A stretch of DNA of 36,542 nucleotides from Jaenimonas drosophilae (taxonomy: Eukaryota; Euglenozoa; Kinetoplastea; Trypanosomatida; Trypanosomatidae): positions 1 through 36,542 of the forward strand of contig JASAON010001470.1 of NCBI GenBank assembly GCA_030849065.1. The letters are read 5' to 3'. The position numbers were made by a program, and so were the translations under genes. This document shows, piece after piece, positions 34,935-36,542 of the stretch. Positions within the stretch are counted from its first letter, which is position 1. Every line of letters begins with the position of its first letter. The notes beneath the pieces were generated by a model. It ran no database searches, was not told the DNA's origin, and saw nothing but the letters and a program-made list of their open reading frames with translations.

Positions 34935-36470
34935 CGTGATCTGATTAGGATAGGGAGAAGTCTCAAAAATCCTAGAGGAGAGGAAAATAGGGGAGGAGAG
35001 TTAGAATACACAGATTGCCCAAAGATCCTTCCTTGCGCCAAACAAGGGCAAGTGGCGAAACAAAGATTTTTATCAGCGAGAAATCAATCGAACAATCCAT
35101 TCCTTCCTTCGCCGGACTGGCGATCGGCAATTTGAGGGAGGGAATGCGCTGATATTTGCCCGTTGCCGACCAACGCTTGGCGGGCGTCTTCGGTCGATCT
35201 CCCTTGCCGCGGCGTGGCGCGGAACACCGTGCCCCCTCCCTCGTGTGGCCGGGGCGGGGGGGCGAATTTCCCCCAAGGGCCGCGGGCCCGCCGGCAGAGG
35301 GGGGCCGGCCCCTGCCGAGGGCATCGCGGCGAGAGGGCGCCGCGGTAGTTCCGGCGGGATCGAATGGGCGGGCGGCGCCGCGCGCGTTGGGGGGGGATTC
35401 GCGCCGCCCCAAAAACGGGGGCCCGGGGCGGGGCCTTGCGCATCTTTCGAGGGGGGGGGTGGGGGGCGGTGCGCGCAATTCGCATGCGCCGACCCCTGGC
35501 CGCCAAAACCGCATAGCCAAAGTGAAAGCCGCGGGTGGGAAAAGCTGAAAAAGAAAATGGCGTGGGGGTGAAATCACCCTCGACAGCCGGGATAAAAACT
35601 AGCGGCGGCGGGGTTTTGCGCCACGCCAATCCAGCCAGAGGTATTTGGGAAGGGTGCGATGATTCAGCGTGACTTCTTGGCGCGTTGCGGCAGCTGTTCT
35701 ACGCATTGTCGCGCATCTTCCGGTTCCTTTGGCTGTGGGTTTCCCCCATCCCTTTGGAAAGGTGGGGTGGGATTCATCAAGCATTTTTCCCATGGCTGAA
35801 ACAATGGGGGGGGGGGATTCTCTGCATGGTTGTTCGCTGTTTTCCGCGTTCCCGGATTCATATTTGGTGCCGGGGCGGTGGGGTGTGGATATTCTTCTTC
35901 CTGGTAAGAAGAGGGGTCAAACTCTGGATTGGTAACATTGGCGCGTTTGGCGCGTGGAGAGTACCCGGCAAGGGAAAAACGTTCCGCATTGGGTCTCATA
36001 AATTGTCGAAGGTTGAAAGATGGGGAAAATGGGGCGGTGGGCGGGCGTGAAAAAGGGGTTCCCCACCCGTAGGGAAAGTGCGCGCTATGCCGTAGTGTGG
36101 GGGAAAGATCAAGTGCTTGTTATCTCAGGCATCGTAACCAATGCTCCATTTCCTTTGTTCCAAACCCTCTTCAACCTCCACGTTATGCAGGTGGCCTTGC
36201 CACTTCTTCGCTATTCGGTATCTCGTTGTCGTTCCGCCCCCGTCTTGGTGCGCTGGGGGCGGGTCCGTTGGAGTCGGGCCCTTGGGGTTTGCTGGGGAAT
36301 GCAAAAGGCAAGCCCAAACTCAGATCCCGCGCCAACTTCCAGCTATCCCGCCGGGGCGGTTGCAATTTTCAGTGGTCTTCCGGAACCCGGCGGAGTCGCG
36401 CGGCGAAGCGGGAAAACCCTCAGAGAATGCTGTTGTGCTTCACGATTGCAGCAAATCTGAGGTACCCAGT
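34935..36470. other. Gene-free, G-run-rich region between UGDH and the tRNA
   Basis: Apart from the UGDH leader at the low end, no frame here resembles a protein. From about 35130 the sequence becomes very G/C-rich with long G runs (35451-35460, 35461-35466, 35807-35818) and GGCGCC-type words; from about 35570 to 36470 it is mixed. I saw no second tRNA box B. It could be the transcription start region of the leftward unit, since the tRNA points the other way. It could also be low-quality consensus at a contig end. Confidence 0.45.
34941..35000 (-). promoter_or_regulatory. Candidate trans-splice acceptor for UGDH
   Basis: A strong minus-strand tract of C and T (35000-34975) ends TCCTCTAG with AG at 34972-34973; a second short tract has AG at 34941-34942. 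The ATG is at 34934. Confidence 0.6.
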
Positions 36471-36542
36471 GGCTGCTTAGCTCAGTGGCAGAGCGCCGTC
36501 CTAGTAAGACGGATGCCAGGGGTTCGATCCCCCTAGCGGCCT
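36471..36542 (+). tRNA. trnT-AGU: tRNA-Thr (anticodon AGT)
   Basis: 72 bases fold as a complete cloverleaf: acceptor GGCTGCT (36471-36477) with AGCGGCC (36535-36541, one G-T pair), D stem GCTC/GAGC, anticodon stem CCGTC/GACGG, loop CTAGTAA, variable ATGCC, T stem AGGGG/CCCCT with TTCGATC loop, discriminator T at 36542. Anticodon 36503-36505 is AGT, so A34 is expected to be deaminated to inosine. Internal boxes A (TAGCTCAGTGG) and B (GGTTCGATCC) are intact. No intron. The window ends exactly at the discriminator, so a terminator is not visible. It is the only gene on the plus strand. Confidence 0.96.

Noticed and set aside
34972..35629. Overlapping long readings in the G/C-rich region on both strands
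   Set aside because: Pro/Arg/Ala/Gly-rich frames are expected by chance in such composition; no motif, no start context, and the consensus itself is doubtful.
36098..36130. U2 snRNA-like string (AAGATCAAGTG) on the plus strand
   Set aside because: The upstream U2 5' end and the following branch-recognition region do not match, so it is likely chance similarity.
36020..36460. Plus-strand reading of 146 codons before the tRNA
   Set aside because: No recognisable protein features, and three overlapping frames are open in the same stretch.
1..36542. CRISPR arrays, insertion sequences or viral genes
   Set aside because: No spaced direct repeats, transposase, reverse transcriptase or capsid-type motifs were seen on either strand.

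Overview
This window reads as nuclear DNA of a flagellated protist, most likely a kinetoplastid (Euglenozoa) and perhaps a free-living bodonid. All fourteen protein genes lie head-to-tail on the minus strand and none shows an intron. Most have a pyrimidine-rich tract followed by AG a short way upstream of the ATG, the usual signal for spliced-leader trans-splicing of a polycistronic transcript. The products are purely eukaryotic. A POC5-like centriole protein argues for a basal body. The species assignment is inference; no search was run.

Layout, right to left (the direction of transcription): a tRNA-Thr(AGT) on the plus strand at the extreme right edge; about 1.5 kb of gene-free, G/C-rich, G-run-rich sequence (34.9-36.5 kb), possibly the start region of the unit but also possibly poor sequence; UDP-glucose 6-dehydrogenase; a transportin-like karyopherin; a mitochondrial FtsH/Yme1-type AAA protease; a 1422-residue probable mitochondrial protein of unknown function; a secretory FKBP-thioredoxin fusion; a POC5-like centrin-binding protein; an exportin-5-like karyopherin; an MPPED-type metallophosphoesterase; the pyruvate dehydrogenase E2 subunit; a 1-kb non-coding gap with CA/TG repeats; a TIP30-like NAD(P)-binding protein; a TRM9/ALKBH8-type wobble-uridine methyltransferase; a PCID2/Thp1 PCI protein (TREX-2, mRNA export); a 1925-residue protein kinase; and a large unrecognised protein whose 3' end runs off the left edge.

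The genes do not form one pathway, as expected for a kinetoplastid-type transcription unit. Three of them (PCID2-like, exportin-5-like, transportin-like) act in nucleocytoplasmic transport. Three are mitochondrial by motif or by a targeting-like N-terminus (PDH E2, Yme1-like, the 1422-residue protein). The leftmost 9 kb stands apart: its two genes are saturated with composite GAT/GTT trinucleotide repeats that encode Asp, Ser, His, Thr, Asn and Gln runs. The most notable points are the unrecognised edge gene with an overlapping upstream ORF, the kinase with HGD in place of HRD, the FKBP-thioredoxin fusion, the unknown 1422-residue mitochondrial candidate, and the odd right-hand terminal region.
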